A DNA stretch of 64,000 bases, taken from the NCBI GenBank assembly GCA_963575745.1, contig CAUYUJ010015715.1, positions 755,270 to 819,269 of the forward strand, given 5' to 3'. The position numbers and the translations under genes were made by a program. Numbering within the stretch: the first letter of the stretch is position 1; each line of letters starts with the position of its first letter. Below, one piece after another: positions 1-8,860 of the stretch. Under the pieces are notes generated by a model. That model ran no database searches. It saw only the letters and a program-made list of their open reading frames with translations, and was not told the origin of the DNA. This DNA comes from Prorocentrum cordatum. Lineage: Eukaryota; Sar; Dinophyceae; Prorocentrales; Prorocentraceae.

Positions 1-712
1 TGCGGAGGCCGAGGGCGGTCACAGCCCCCCGCCCTGCGTTGGCCACCCTGCGCTGGTCGACTGCATGGAGCGCGCCGTAGACCGCCGCGCCGACGATCTC
101 GCGCGGAAGGGCCATTCGGCTGCGATCTGGGGCCATGTTGCGCCACACCTTGGCGGACTGCTTGGACAGCGGGAGCTCGAACTGGCCCGACCTGGCATAG
201 CGAGGATAGCGCCATGCCAGCGCCGCTATCATGAGGTTGGCGTAGGTCTGGTGATACCCCCGCTCGAGGATCTGGCTGACGTAGTCGCAGACCACTCGGT
301 CCATCTGGGCAGGCTCCTTCATAGCCCCCAGATGCTGTCTCGTCCAGTTGTCGAACCCCACCAGCATCGAGAGGCAAGCCTGACGCTCCGCCGCCGTGCG
401 CACGGAGGCCGCGTTGAGCTCTGGCATGCCCGCAGGCGACTGGACCCGCCGAGCCCGCTGCTGCGGCGTGGGACCACCGCTCGAGCCCTGGGGGCTCGCG
501 GGCGAGGCCCGGAGCACGGGCAGCGTCGGCGTCTGCAAGCCAGCCCTGTGAGCCCCACGGACCAGGGAGGCTCCCGCCGGCGGCAAGCACGCAGCCGCGG
601 CTGGCCGCTTGCGAGCGCCCCCCAGCACTAGCCCCGCGGACATGGCCGGAAGAGTGCTGGCGAGGAAGAGAGCCGACAACATATGGAAGAATACGTAGAG
701 GTCTTGGGACAG
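1..712 (-). CDS. Tyrosine recombinase, N-terminal part, truncated by window edge
   Basis: After a TGA at about 718 the RT frame reopens and runs off position 1. From about 410 downward it reads LNAASVRTAAERQA, MLVGFDNWTRQHLG, VVCDYVSQILERGYHQTYAN, LMIAALAWRYPRYARSGQFE, LPLSKQSAKVWRNMAPDR and PREIVGAAVYGAL. This matches the alpha-helical core-binding domain that precedes the catalytic domain in the phage-integrase-like recombinases of dinoflagellate DIRS-type elements. The catalytic R-H-R-Y residues would lie left of the window. The first 70 or so residues of the frame (FFHMLSALFLASTLPAM onward, then a Pro/Ala-rich linker) are of unclear relevance. Confidence 0.6.
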   Translation of the reverse strand, partial: MSQDLYVFFHMLSALFLASTLPAMSAGLVLGGARKRPAAAACLPPAGASLVRGAHRAGLQTPTLPVLRASPASPQGSSGGPTPQQRARRVQSPAGMPELNAASVRTAAERQACLSMLVGFDNWTRQHLGAMKEPAQMDRVVCDYVSQILERGYHQTYANLMIAALAWRYPRYARSGQFELPLSKQSAKVWRNMAPDRSRMALPREIVGAAVYGALHAVDQRRVANAGRGAVTALGLR

Positions 713-984
713 TCAGCGGCTCAGAGCGAGGCGGACCATGAGCTCCCCCGACGTCCTCCAGCGAGGCCGCTCCGAGGCCCTCATCATACCCGCGCTCCTC
801 CTCCTCAACCACCTTCTCGCCCACCTCCTCGTGCATATGCTGGTGCTGACCCCGCTCTTGAGATCCGTGTAGTGCTGGTCCGTGCTGTTCTTGATCGGGG
901 GCCCTATGGGGCTCTCCTTCTTCCTCACCTAGGCCACGTAGTAGCCTACCTCGATGGGGCCCCTGGGGAGGGTCGCACTCTTCG

Positions 985-1690
985 GGGTCCAGGCCGACCT
1001 TGAACATCGGGGTCTTGCAGAGGCCCTCCTTTAGAATAACTGCTGTAGGGAGACTGGGTTCTCCTCGGCCTCTAGAGGGGCCATCTGCGACGTTATACTC
1101 AGACGGTATCCAGCGAATACAAAAAGAGCTCCCAGACGCCAGAGACAGAGCCCCAATACGGCGCATGATCCCCAACATGGCGTGGCTGTGGGCCCGCATC
1201 CGAGAGGCCGCCGAGACAGACGCGAGAGAATCTCCCAGGACAAGCACCCTCTTCCCATGGTTCCGAACGGCCCGCAATGCATGCCGAACATGGTACAGGA
1301 CCGCCCGAGCTTCGAGAACAGGCATCCCCTCAAGACGATCCCACTTACGACGTCCCGTGACACGCCACAACGACTTGTCCAGGTATTTCTTCGAGACCTC
1401 GGGAAACTCGAGCAGGTCGCGCCCCACAGGCGGGCCGACGGGCTGGCCGTCCTCCGCTGGACAGCAGGGATCGAGCTGGGCCGCTACGATCCCCAGGTCA
1501 CAGGCTGCGACCCCGTCGGCGGCACATTCAGCGGCAAGGGCACGGCGACGAGGAGGCAAGCGCTCAGCCCTGCCATAGCGCCACCGCTCACTATGACGAC
1601 CAACCTCCCGAACAGCGCCAACATCCCAATCAGCCTCGCAGGCGCCCAACCCCCAAGGGGGGGCGTCTACGCAGCCGACGGAACACGGAG
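985..1690 (-). pseudogene. RNase H domain of DIRS-like element, frameshifted
   Basis: In the frame one base off the RT frame, the strand reads CVDAPPWGLGACEADWD (the first beta strand with its Asp), then MPVLEARAVLYHVRHALR (the Glu helix), RVLVLGDSLASVSAASR (second Asp) and FCIRWIPSEYNVADGPSRG. This is the D-E-D series of the RNase H-like domain typical of DIRS and related elements, ending in the usual NVAD-SRG signature. A TGA lies just upstream in this frame and the RT frame ends at TAG 1667, so the RT-to-RNase H join needs one indel near 1680. Downstream the frame stays open but becomes compositionally odd, and the recombinase resumes in the RT frame. Confidence 0.6.
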
Positions 1691-3340
1691 ATCACGCCAC
1701 AGCAAAGGAGCGACGCCATCCCAGGCCATGAGCTCCTGCCTGACCTGAGACCAGAGCGGCACCTGCTGGTGGTAGCACTTCTGGACAAAGCGGAAACTCG
1801 CCTCGAAGATGCTTAAGCCCTCACGCCGACCGAAGGTGACGAAGATGATGTGGCCCAGCACGCGCTCGAGGTCACGTCCACTGGCACGGCCACGGCGCAG
1901 AAGAGCACGCACCGCTAACCGCACCCCCCACAATCTCGAAGCAGACGCCGAGAGACGCCCCGCCGCCGTGATGGACCAACCCAGCACCGCATACTCGCCC
2001 TCGCTGTCACCGAGGTGCTCCTCCCTGGTCACCACCAAGCCCCGGCGCTTGAGCTCCGCCATGACACGAGTCACGGCGGACCGAACCGCCTCCGCGTCGT
2101 AGCCGATGCTCACGAAGTTGTCGACGTACTCTAGGTGACACGATGGGTCCAGCGAGGGAGCAGGCCTGCCATCTCGAAGTCGTGCGTCATCACCACAGCC
2201 TGCTGCCTCCGCAACTCGCCCCATCACCGACTGACACCACCACATTGCCCAGGACCAACCCATGGGCACGACCCTGAGGCGCGGGTAGAGCTTGGTGGAG
2301 GCTCCGACAGCGACCCCGCCGACCTCCTTGATGCCCATGACGCCCGCGCGCACAGGTCGCAGGCTGAAACACGGACGGAGCTGCTCGGGGAGCTCAAGGT
2401 GGTAGAAGGCGCCCTTCAAGTCGGCGCCCTCCACCGTCAGGAGCGAGTCGCCCGCCGCCATCTCGAGCATACCAAAGGCGTCGCCCGTCGCGAGCCGCGC
2501 GCCCAGGGGCTCGGTGAACACCTCGTTGGAGCGCCGGCAGTCCGCCACCATGCGAAGGCGGCCCCCCTTTTTCTTCACAAAAAAAATCTCGGCACGTACG
2601 CCGTCCTCAAGGCTGAAGTCGACTAGGTGCCGCTCGTACAGTAACTGAACAAAACTGCACCAGCGCCGCTGATCACGTAGAAGAGGGTCAGAGTAGGGAA
2701 CAGGTATAGAGCTCTGCCTCAGCCTGGCTTCGGCCTCGCTCGGATCCATCAAGCTCTGCAGAACGAACTGTTCGACCTTGGCTTGCCCGCCCTCCCCCCG
2801 CACGTCGGCCAGCGGCACAGGGGCGGCGCTGACGTCCGGCAAGGAGAAGAGCGCGGGGTCGCAACTCCCGAGGGGCGACTGCTCGACATTGCAGGCGCCC
2901 CCAGCCACGCGAAGCTGCACCAGCGCTTCTGCGGGAGAAAGAGTCGACGGCGGCGGACCAAGGTTGCGCGCCGACTCGGAGATGTGGGCGAGGCACTGGC
3001 TCTGAGCGAGTGACGGCCCAACGTATCGCGCAGAACGGTCACGACCACAACGGAGGGACGGGTCATGAAGCCAATTGAGAGCGTCCACGCACGCAAAGAC
3101 ATCGTTGCAGACACCAAGCCTTCGCCCAATCCTTTGCCTCGTGCCCCGGGCGAGCTCCCTGATAGAAGCCTTATCCAGCGGCTCTTTGAACGAGGGGTAG
3201 GGCAGCGGCAAGATGTCCCGGGGCCGACGCCTGCCAATGACGTGGGCGTCCTGAGGGAAGAAGGGCCCACGCGGGTCGCCGTCGTGGAGGGGTGTAGTAC
3301 TCGTGCTGGCCCCCCTCCGATGCCAGCACGGCTCCGATGC
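1667..3340 (-). CDS. Reverse transcriptase of DIRS-like element (continues ORF1 frame after TGA)
   Basis: The frame is open from the codon after the ORF1 stop (3340) to TAG at 1667-1669, about 557 codons. RT motifs appear in order: FFVKKKGGRLRMVADCRRSN (fingers motif), an EGADLKGAFYHLEL block (palm aspartate), RVVPMGWSWAMWW, then LEYVDNFVSIG, where the usual YVDD is YVDN. After it comes a thumb-like AVLGWSITAAGRL and a connection segment with ERVLGHIIFVTFGRREGL, as in DIRS/gypsy-type RTs. No ATG begins the RT, so its expression would need stop readthrough, reinitiation or a transcript without the TGA. The loss of the second catalytic Asp of YxDD is a possible sign of inactivity, though dinoflagellate elements vary here. 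Confidence 0.7.
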   Translation of the reverse strand, partial: ASEPCWHRRGASTSTTPLHDGDPRGPFFPQDAHVIGRRRPRDILPLPYPSFKEPLDKASIRELARGTRQRIGRRLGVCNDVFACVDALNWLHDPSLRCGRDRSARYVGPSLAQSQCLAHISESARNLGPPPSTLSPAEALVQLRVAGGACNVEQSPLGSCDPALFSLPDVSAAPVPLADVRGEGGQAKVEQFVLQSLMDPSEAEARLRQSSIPVPYSDPLLRDQRRWCSFVQLLYERHLVDFSLEDGVRAEIFFVKKKGGRLRMVADCRRSNEVFTEPLGARLATGDAFGMLEMAAGDSLLTVEGADLKGAFYHLELPEQLRPCFSLRPVRAGVMGIKEVGGVAVGASTKLYPRLRVVPMGWSWAMWWCQSVMGRVAEAAGCGDDARLRDGRPAPSLDPSCHLEYVDNFVSIGYDAEAVRSAVTRVMAELKRRGLVVTREEHLGDSEGEYAVLGWSITAAGRLSASASRLWGVRLAVRALLRRGRASGRDLERVLGHIIFVTFGRREGLSIFEASFRFVQKCYHQQVPLWSQVRQELMAWDGVAPLLWRDLRVPSAA

Positions 3341-5044
3341 TCAGTCATTTCTGCGCCTGGACTCCCGCTCCTCGCGGGCCAGGCGCAAAGTCTCGTGTAG
3401 CCTCGCCTCCTTCTCAGAGTCACCGCGGACCTGCTCGACCAACCCTGGAGATGCCATCACCGACGAAGTTGAACGTGAAAACCCCGAGACGGCGGCCTGC
3501 CCCTCCAGACTCATCTTGCCACCGACGCCCTTGCTCACGGCGTCTTCGGCCTTGTCCAAGTGGGCCAGCTCGAAGGTCCGATGCTTCCAAAACTTCATCT
3601 CAATGCTGATGAGGTTAGCCCCGTCTAGGAGGTCCTGACTGGTTGCCGCTCTGATCTGCTGACTCAGCTCGTAGTGTACTTGACCTCCCCAATCCGTGGC
3701 GGCGAGCCTAGAGACCCGCGCCAAGTGCTCGTGATGGCCCTCTATGCAGAGGCCCTCGCGCTGCAGGTAGCTCATGCACCACGCCGCCGTCCTCGGGCCC
3801 AGCAGCGCCACGTCCGAGCCGAAATCCCCCTGGCGGGTCATATCCTGAGTCTTGTGCCACGGGACGTTGCGTCGACCCTGCCCATCTCGAACACTGGGCA
3901 AGATCCTGGTGTCCGCCTCAACAGCTGTACGCAAGAAGGTCTCGGGAGCGGACGGCGGCCCCAGCTCCGCGAGCAAGCCCTGGCCGTCTGGCAGCACATG
4001 AGGGTCCCGACCCAGGACTCGAGCTGCAAGGGCATCGCGTCCAAGCACCTCATCACCAATCCGATATCCGGGCTCGCAGGCGGCCGCCCCCCGTACCCCA
4101 GCGGGGTCACTACCAGGTGCACCCGCGGGCAGCACGGCAGCTCCGCACCGCGAGCCCAGCGCAAGGTCCGCGGGCGCACTGGGGGCAGCCACACCTCCTT
4201 CTCCTGGCGCGACCGACACCCGCAGGTTGGTGAGCAGGCCGAGATCGCCGATGGCCGCAGCCCTGGTGCAGCACTCCGCTGTGGCGATCTGCTCCACCTC
4301 CAAGGGGCGCTGGGCCAGCTCCGCATCCGTCGGCTCGGCTCCAGACCCATGAACCTGGACGCCCGCGATCCCTGGAGGCGTCGGGTTGAAGGCACGAGAA
4401 CGTGCGGCCTGCACCACAGCATTGTTGGCCAGCACGACGTTGTATGGTTCGCCGTCCGCCGTGTAGATCACGCGGTCAGCCTCGGACGATGCCGCCCCCC
4501 ACTGATTCAAGTGCTGGTGCCACACCACTTCGTCGGCGTAGAAGGCGTACACCCAGCGACTCGTTGCCACCGCCGTCATCACTGATACAGCCCGCAGGAT
4601 GCCGAACACGCGGACGAGCATCCCTCCCAGCGCGACACAACAGAACCCAACGCACGCCGCGGCGAGCAGGAAGCCCACTGCGCCGCCCACCAGGCCCGCG
4701 GCCAGGGAGCGGGGGTCGATGGCGACGTCGCTCACCAGCACGGCCGCCGCCGAGGGCGGCGCCACCTCCGGCCACGCGGGCGCGGGCGCGGCCTCTGGCG
4801 CGGGGCAGGCCCCACACGTCGGGCACGCCGGCGTCGGGCAGGGCGGCGGCGAGGGGCACACCGCTGGGGCGACCTCCGCGCACGGCGGGATCGCTGGGCA
4901 CTGCAGCGAGCACCCAGGGCACGGAGCTGGCGACCCGCACGCCAACGAGCACACGGGACAGGCGGGACACGATGGCACCTGCGGGCACCTGGTGAGATAG
5001 GAGACCACCCCTGTGACGGCGTGGTTCGTGAGCCTCTCCCACAT
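3341..5044 (-). CDS. ORF1 of DIRS-like element: Cys/Pro-rich protein with a membrane segment
   Basis: A 567-codon ORF starting at ATG (MWERLTNHAV). Residues about 20-80 are packed with Cys and Pro in short CP/CxxC spacings (for example CPACPVC and CPTCGACP). Residues about 110-150 form one long hydrophobic stretch (GGAVGFLLAAACVGFCCVAL), a likely transmembrane helix. The middle and C-terminal parts are Ala/Gly-rich and end in a charged RLAREERESRRRND tail. The position upstream of RT is that of a gag-like ORF1, but I see no zinc knuckle and no recognised capsid motif; a membrane-anchored ORF1 would be unusual. It ends at TGA (3341-3343), and the frame then stays open into the RT. The ATG is the first in this open frame and precedes the Cys-rich block, so I chose it. 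Function unknown. Confidence 0.6.
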   Translation of the reverse strand: MWERLTNHAVTGVVSYLTRCPQVPSCPACPVCSLACGSPAPCPGCSLQCPAIPPCAEVAPAVCPSPPPCPTPACPTCGACPAPEAAPAPAWPEVAPPSAAAVLVSDVAIDPRSLAAGLVGGAVGFLLAAACVGFCCVALGGMLVRVFGILRAVSVMTAVATSRWVYAFYADEVVWHQHLNQWGAASSEADRVIYTADGEPYNVVLANNAVVQAARSRAFNPTPPGIAGVQVHGSGAEPTDAELAQRPLEVEQIATAECCTRAAAIGDLGLLTNLRVSVAPGEGGVAAPSAPADLALGSRCGAAVLPAGAPGSDPAGVRGAAACEPGYRIGDEVLGRDALAARVLGRDPHVLPDGQGLLAELGPPSAPETFLRTAVEADTRILPSVRDGQGRRNVPWHKTQDMTRQGDFGSDVALLGPRTAAWCMSYLQREGLCIEGHHEHLARVSRLAATDWGGQVHYELSQQIRAATSQDLLDGANLISIEMKFWKHRTFELAHLDKAEDAVSKGVGGKMSLEGQAAVSGFSRSTSSVMASPGLVEQVRGDSEKEARLHETLRLAREERESRRRND

Positions 5045-5107
5045 CCCTCAAGACTTGAGCAACCAGAACGGCGGCGGCCCACAAGATACATCGGAAACCC
5101 GTGAGAT

Positions 5108-5113
5108 CACGAC

Positions 5114-5193
<80 letters not shown>

Positions 5194-5395
5194 GCATCAG
5201 CATCAGCATCAGCATCAGCATCAGCATCATCATCATCATCATCATCATCATATTCATCTTCATCTTCATCTTCATCTTCATCTTCATCATCAGCATCATC
5301 ATCAGATATCATCAACATCATCATTATCATCAACATCATCATCTGCCTCTTCATCTTCATCCTCCTCACAATTACCTCCTCCCCCTTCGTCCTCC
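5108..5395. repeat. (CAT)n microsatellite with CAG and CTT variants
   Basis: About 290 bp of near-pure ATC/TCA triplets, with an internal block of CAGCAT pairs (about 5190-5227) and a TTCATC block (about 5250-5290). It lies just upstream of ORF1 of the DIRS-like element. Its open frames (poly-Ser, poly-Ile, poly-Asp) are by-products of the triplet repeat. Confidence 0.95.
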
Positions 5396-5770
5396 CCCTC
5401 CTCCGTGGAAAGATGTGCGAACACATGCATCGGTGTGCAGTTCACTCCTGGACGGCATGCTGCTGCAATCCCTTTGCCAAGGCAACTCGCGCGGGGAACT
5501 TTCGGCCTGGCCGGGGGGGAACGCGAAACGTCAAGAATTGTAGGCTGGGAATGCACTTCACCGAACCCACAACGGTCACTTCAAAGTGTTCACATGTCCA
5601 CGGGACGGCAAGCTGGAAGAAACGCTTATTCGGACCCACCGACGCATCTCATGGTGCAGCGACGAAGAATATCTTCACGGCCCCTGCGGGCGGCCTGCTT
5701 TGGAGAAAACTGCGTGGGGAAACAGAGCCTCGATCCTGCACTGGATAGGTTCCGACTTGTGTATTGGAGG
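5396..5770. other. No gene recognised
   Basis: Mixed-composition DNA between the CAT microsatellite and the 64-bp array. Short open frames exist on both strands but show no domain, no codon pattern and no splice context that I can support. Confidence 0.5.
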
Positions 5771-6220
5771 ACGTTCTGGGCGGGAGCGCCATTCCGAAGT
5801 CGAATAAGAAAGGTTCGGAATATGTTTTAGAGGAAATCCCAGGCGGGAGCGCCATTTCGAAATCGAACCAGAAGGATTTCCAATTCTAGTTTGGAGGAAG
5901 TCTTTGGCGGTAGAGCCATTTCGACGTCGAGCCCGAAAGGATTCGAATAATGTGTTGAAGGTAGTACTGGGCGGGAGCGCCATTTCTAAATCGGACCAGA
6001 AGGGTTTCGAATTCCATTATTCAGGAAATTCTAGGCGGGAGCGCCAATTCGAAATCGAACCCGAAAGGCTCCGAATTCTGTTTCGGATGAAGTCCTGGAC
6101 GGGAGCGCCACTTCGAAATCGAGCCAGAAAATTACAAGGTCTACTTTAAAGGAAGTCTTGGGAGGGAGGGCCATTACGAAATCGATCCCGAAAGTTTCGA
6201 AATCTTCGAATTTGTTGAGG
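5771..6220 (+). repeat. 64-bp tandem repeat array, forward arm (7 units)
   Basis: The motif GGCGGGAGCGCCATTTCGAA recurs with starts near 5778, 5841, 5905, 5969, 6033, 6097 and 6160, a period of 63-64 bp. Each unit carries an AAATCGA(A/G)CCNGAAAG block and an AGGAA-T-CT linker. Units differ by about 10-25 percent. The GGCG/CGCC core is a short inverted repeat. The array pairs with an opposite-orientation array just to the right. Confidence 0.9.
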
Positions 6221-6274
6221 AGGTCTCAAGCGAAAACGTCGTTTTGAAGTGGCCTCACCGTTTGGCATTTTAGC

Positions 6275-6480
6275 TTTTGAAATTTCTGGCCAGAGATTTC
6301 GAAAGTGTGGTTTTCCCTTGAGAATTCCTGAAAAGCATTTCGACTGATTTCGAGACTTTCGGGTTCGATTTCGAAATGGACCCCCCGCCCAAGACTTCCT
6401 CCCAAAAACGATCTCGACTGGATTTCGAAACCATCGGGTTCGAATTCGAAAGGGCGGCTTTGCCTGAGACTTAAGCAAAC
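6275..6480 (-). repeat. Inverted arm of the 64-bp repeat (about 3 units)
   Basis: On the minus strand this stretch repeats the same unit: TTCGAATTCGAACCCGATGG, GGAAGTCTTGGGCGGG, then CCATTTCGAAATCGAACCCG, with about three degenerate copies. The two arms face each other across about 60 bp, so the region could form a long imperfect cruciform or hairpin RNA. Confidence 0.8.
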
Positions 6481-6489
6481 CAATGCTTG

Positions 6490-6620
6490 AACAGAACATT
6501 GTACTAGGGCCCCGCGGCCTAACGGGCCCCCTTGACGTCGCCTCTCTTGTCGCGGGTGCAACGCCGCTGACAACGTTGTACTGGGGCCCCGTTGCCTAAC
6601 GGGAGCCGCTACATGTTGGC
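6490..6620. repeat. Two copies of a 76-bp spaced GTACT-GGGCCCCG repeat
   Basis: TTGTACTAGGGCCCCGCGGC near 6497 and TTGTACTGGGGCCCCGTTGC near 6573 are each followed by CTAACGGG. The spacing is about 76 bp. No coding content is recognised in 6490-6780. Confidence 0.6.
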
Positions 6621-6782
6621 CGAACTTTCGTAGCTGCGAAGTAATCGACGTCCCAAACAACCAAACGCATCCCGCTGACCACAGGTCGATTAGCGAAACC
6701 GACCGGGGACTGCACCAGTGCATTCGAATGCCCATGTCGAGTGAACTGGTAAAGGCTTCCTCGGCCGACTTCTGTGGGTGGG

Positions 6783-7323
6783 CGTTCTCTCAATGCCCGA
6801 AACATTTTGTTGGGCGTGGCTTAATGGGGGGGTCACAAATGGGGGGGTCAGAAACGGTCCCCTTCCGTGCCCCTTTCGGGCCCCTCCGGAGCCCCAGGGG
6901 GCTCGTTTAGGTACCGTTTGGGTACCTTTTCGGACCACCCTCGCCGCCCCCCCATTTATTGGGCGCCCGAATTATCCGGGGTAACTCGGGTCCGGGGTAA
7001 CTCGGGTTTGGATTCCCAGAAAAGAGACCCGAGTTAGCCCTGACCCGAGTTGTCCCTGATGATTCGGGGCTCTGGACGCCCGAGTTATCCGGGGTAACTC
7101 GGGTCCGGGGTAACTCGGGTTTGGATTCCCAGAAAAGAGACCCGAGTTAGCCCTGACCCGAGTTATCCCTGATGATTCGGGGCTCTGGACGCCCGAGTTA
7201 TCCGGGGTAACTCGGGTCCGGGGTAACTCGGGTTCGGAATCCCGAAAAACAGACCCGAGTTAGCCCTGACCCGAGTTACCCCTGATGATTCGGGGCTCTG
7301 ACGTTCTCTCAATGCCCGAAACA
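6783..7323. repeat. 113-bp tandem repeat (3 units) bounded by a 22-bp direct repeat
   Basis: The unit beginning GCCCGA(A/G)TTATCCGGGG starts at 6965, 7078 and 7191, an exact 113-bp period, with the last unit ending near 7303. Each unit holds two GGGGTAACTCGGG and two CCCGAGTTA-CCCTGA elements, which are inverted with respect to each other. An identical 22-bp string (CGTTCTCTCAATGCCCGAAA plus CA) occurs at 6783-6804 and again at 7302-7323, flanking the array and a G/C-rich spacer. Confidence 0.85.
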
Positions 7324-7990
7324 GTTTGCCCGTAGACCTGCCACGCCGGCATGCAGGTCCACGCCTTCTCGAGCACCAGCTGCCTCGGCTCCAGCCTCAG
7401 AGCCGACGCGTCGGCCAGGGCGGACGCCGCGGGGGGCGCGCCCGACCTCGGCGCGGAGGGGGAGGGTCCTGACTGTCGGGGAGACGTAAGACCCGGGTAC
7501 GGGGGACTCGGAAATCCCCGACGAGGTCGTCAAAAAAGTGACGAGGCCGAGCCTGCATTTTGACGAGGCCTCCCGCTGCAGACATCCCACGAAACTCCTC
7601 CTCGTCAAAATCCGAGGCGCGGTCGTCAAAAAACGGTGGCGAACCCGAGTCCCGGCAAACCCGGGTCTTACGCTCCCCCGAGATTGGAACGGGTCCTCCG
7701 GGGAGGGGCATCCAGCGCCGATCCAAGAAACCGGCGCGGAGCTCGAGAAGTTGCTTCTCAACATGAGCGTGCTCATCGGAGTCCTAACTCAACCCATGGA
7801 GAATTGGTCCACTGATGCTCCCCCTCTGCTCTTCCCTTACAATTGTCAAACTATTGGCATGACTTCCTCTGTATCCACATGACTTCCTCTGCTATCCGCA
7901 TGGCTTCGTCGTAGTCCGCATGGATTCCTCTGCTGTTCCAATGGGCTCCTGTGTGTATTCCAATGGCGTCCCAACAGTCGCCCAACAGTC
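7324..7990. other. No gene recognised
   Basis: GC-rich to 7780 with several GACGAGG/CGTCAAAA pieces, two of them in opposite orientation near 7520-7630. It is followed by short imperfect repeats of TCCRCATGACTTCCTCTG at 7858-7940. Open frames cover it on both strands but none shows a domain or splice pattern. Confidence 0.4.
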
Positions 7991-7994
7991 GTCA

Positions 7995-8330
7995 AACTCA
8001 GAAGCACAGTAGAGTAGAGCAAAATAGAAAAGAGCAGCTGAATAGACGAGAGCAGAATCGAATAGAGCAGAGCAGAGTTGGTGTTGAGTTGAATAGGAAA
8101 AGAGTAGGCGTAGAGTAGAATAGAGAAGATTATACAAGGGTAGAGTAGGGTAGAGCAGAAGAGAACAGGGCATATGGTAGTCGGGTAGCCTAGAGTAGAA
8201 ATGCGCACAACATAATATAGAATACTCAATCAGAGTCAAGCAGAGTCGGAGTATAGCAGGAGGAGGAGTATAGCAGTATAGAGTCAAGCAAGGTCGGATC
8301 TGGCAAAGCAAGGTCGAATACGGCCGACCA
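7995..8330. repeat. Degenerate TAGAG/CAGAG short-unit repeat
   Basis: About 330 bp dominated by irregularly spaced GTAGAG, AATAGA and GCAGAG words. A shorter stretch of similar style recurs at 25020-25110 (GTAGAGTAGAGTTGAATGGA). The Ser/Leu/Tyr-rich frames on the minus strand follow from the repeat. Confidence 0.75.
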
Positions 8331-8589
8331 AAGTACAGCCAACGTGCTACCATAAGGAACTAGGAACAAAATACGAAGAGGCTTTCCTGGCCACGGCGAA
8401 CCTCTGCCACTGGAAGGTTCCCGGACCCAGAAATACGGAACGGCGCCCAAAACATATGAGCCTTAGGCGTTCCTTCTTCCAGCGTCTTGACTGCAGGGCA
8501 CATGGTAGAGTAGAATTGTATACAATATCAAGAGTGAAGGGGCCGAGCGGTCATTCACCGTCTCTGGGCACGTGGCTGAAGTGAGGTTC

Positions 8590-8860
8590 TGCGGTGCGGA
8601 CTGGTGTCGTTGTTGTTGTTGGTGGTGGTGTTGTTGCTGCTGCTGTTATTGTGGTTATTGTTTTTGTTATTGTTGTTGTTGATTTCTGATCAAAACAATG
8701 ATTGTTGTTGGTCCCCCTTTCCGGTAACCATTTAACTGTTCAGTTAAAGCGCTTCTCCCGGAGCTCGCATCCGTTTTTTGTTACAAGGGAAAGCGAAAGG
8801 TCACCAAACTGCGTTGTTGCCCCCGGGCTACAATAACAACAACAAACCGTTTTTACACGA
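8590..8860 (+). repeat. Interspersed TTG-rich element, copy D (degenerate)
   Basis: A run of TTG/GTT triplets (8600-8690) is followed by a conserved block: TGATTGTTGTTGG, CCCCCTTTCCGGTAACCATT, CCCGGAGCTCGCATCC, TTTTTTGTTACAAGGGAAA. The same block order occurs in copies near 16.2, 17.7 and 24.5 kb. This copy has diverged most and lacks the upstream ACGATCGA segment. Confidence 0.65.

Larger units (their letters stand above)
1..5044 (-). mobile_element. DIRS-like tyrosine-recombinase retrotransposon, partial
   Basis: Read on the minus strand, 5044 to 1 holds in order: a 567-codon ORF1, a reverse transcriptase, an RNase H domain, and the N-terminal (core-binding) part of a tyrosine recombinase cut by the window edge. 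That order, with a tyrosine recombinase in place of a DDE integrase, is the known plan of DIRS-type retrotransposons. ORF1, RT and recombinase share one frame and RNase H lies in another, so the pol part carries at least two compensating indels plus an in-frame TGA. The copy is therefore probably not autonomous as it stands. Terminal repeats could not be judged because the left end is missing; the upstream side abuts a (CAT)n microsatellite. The order is seen; the class name is inferred. Confidence 0.75.
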
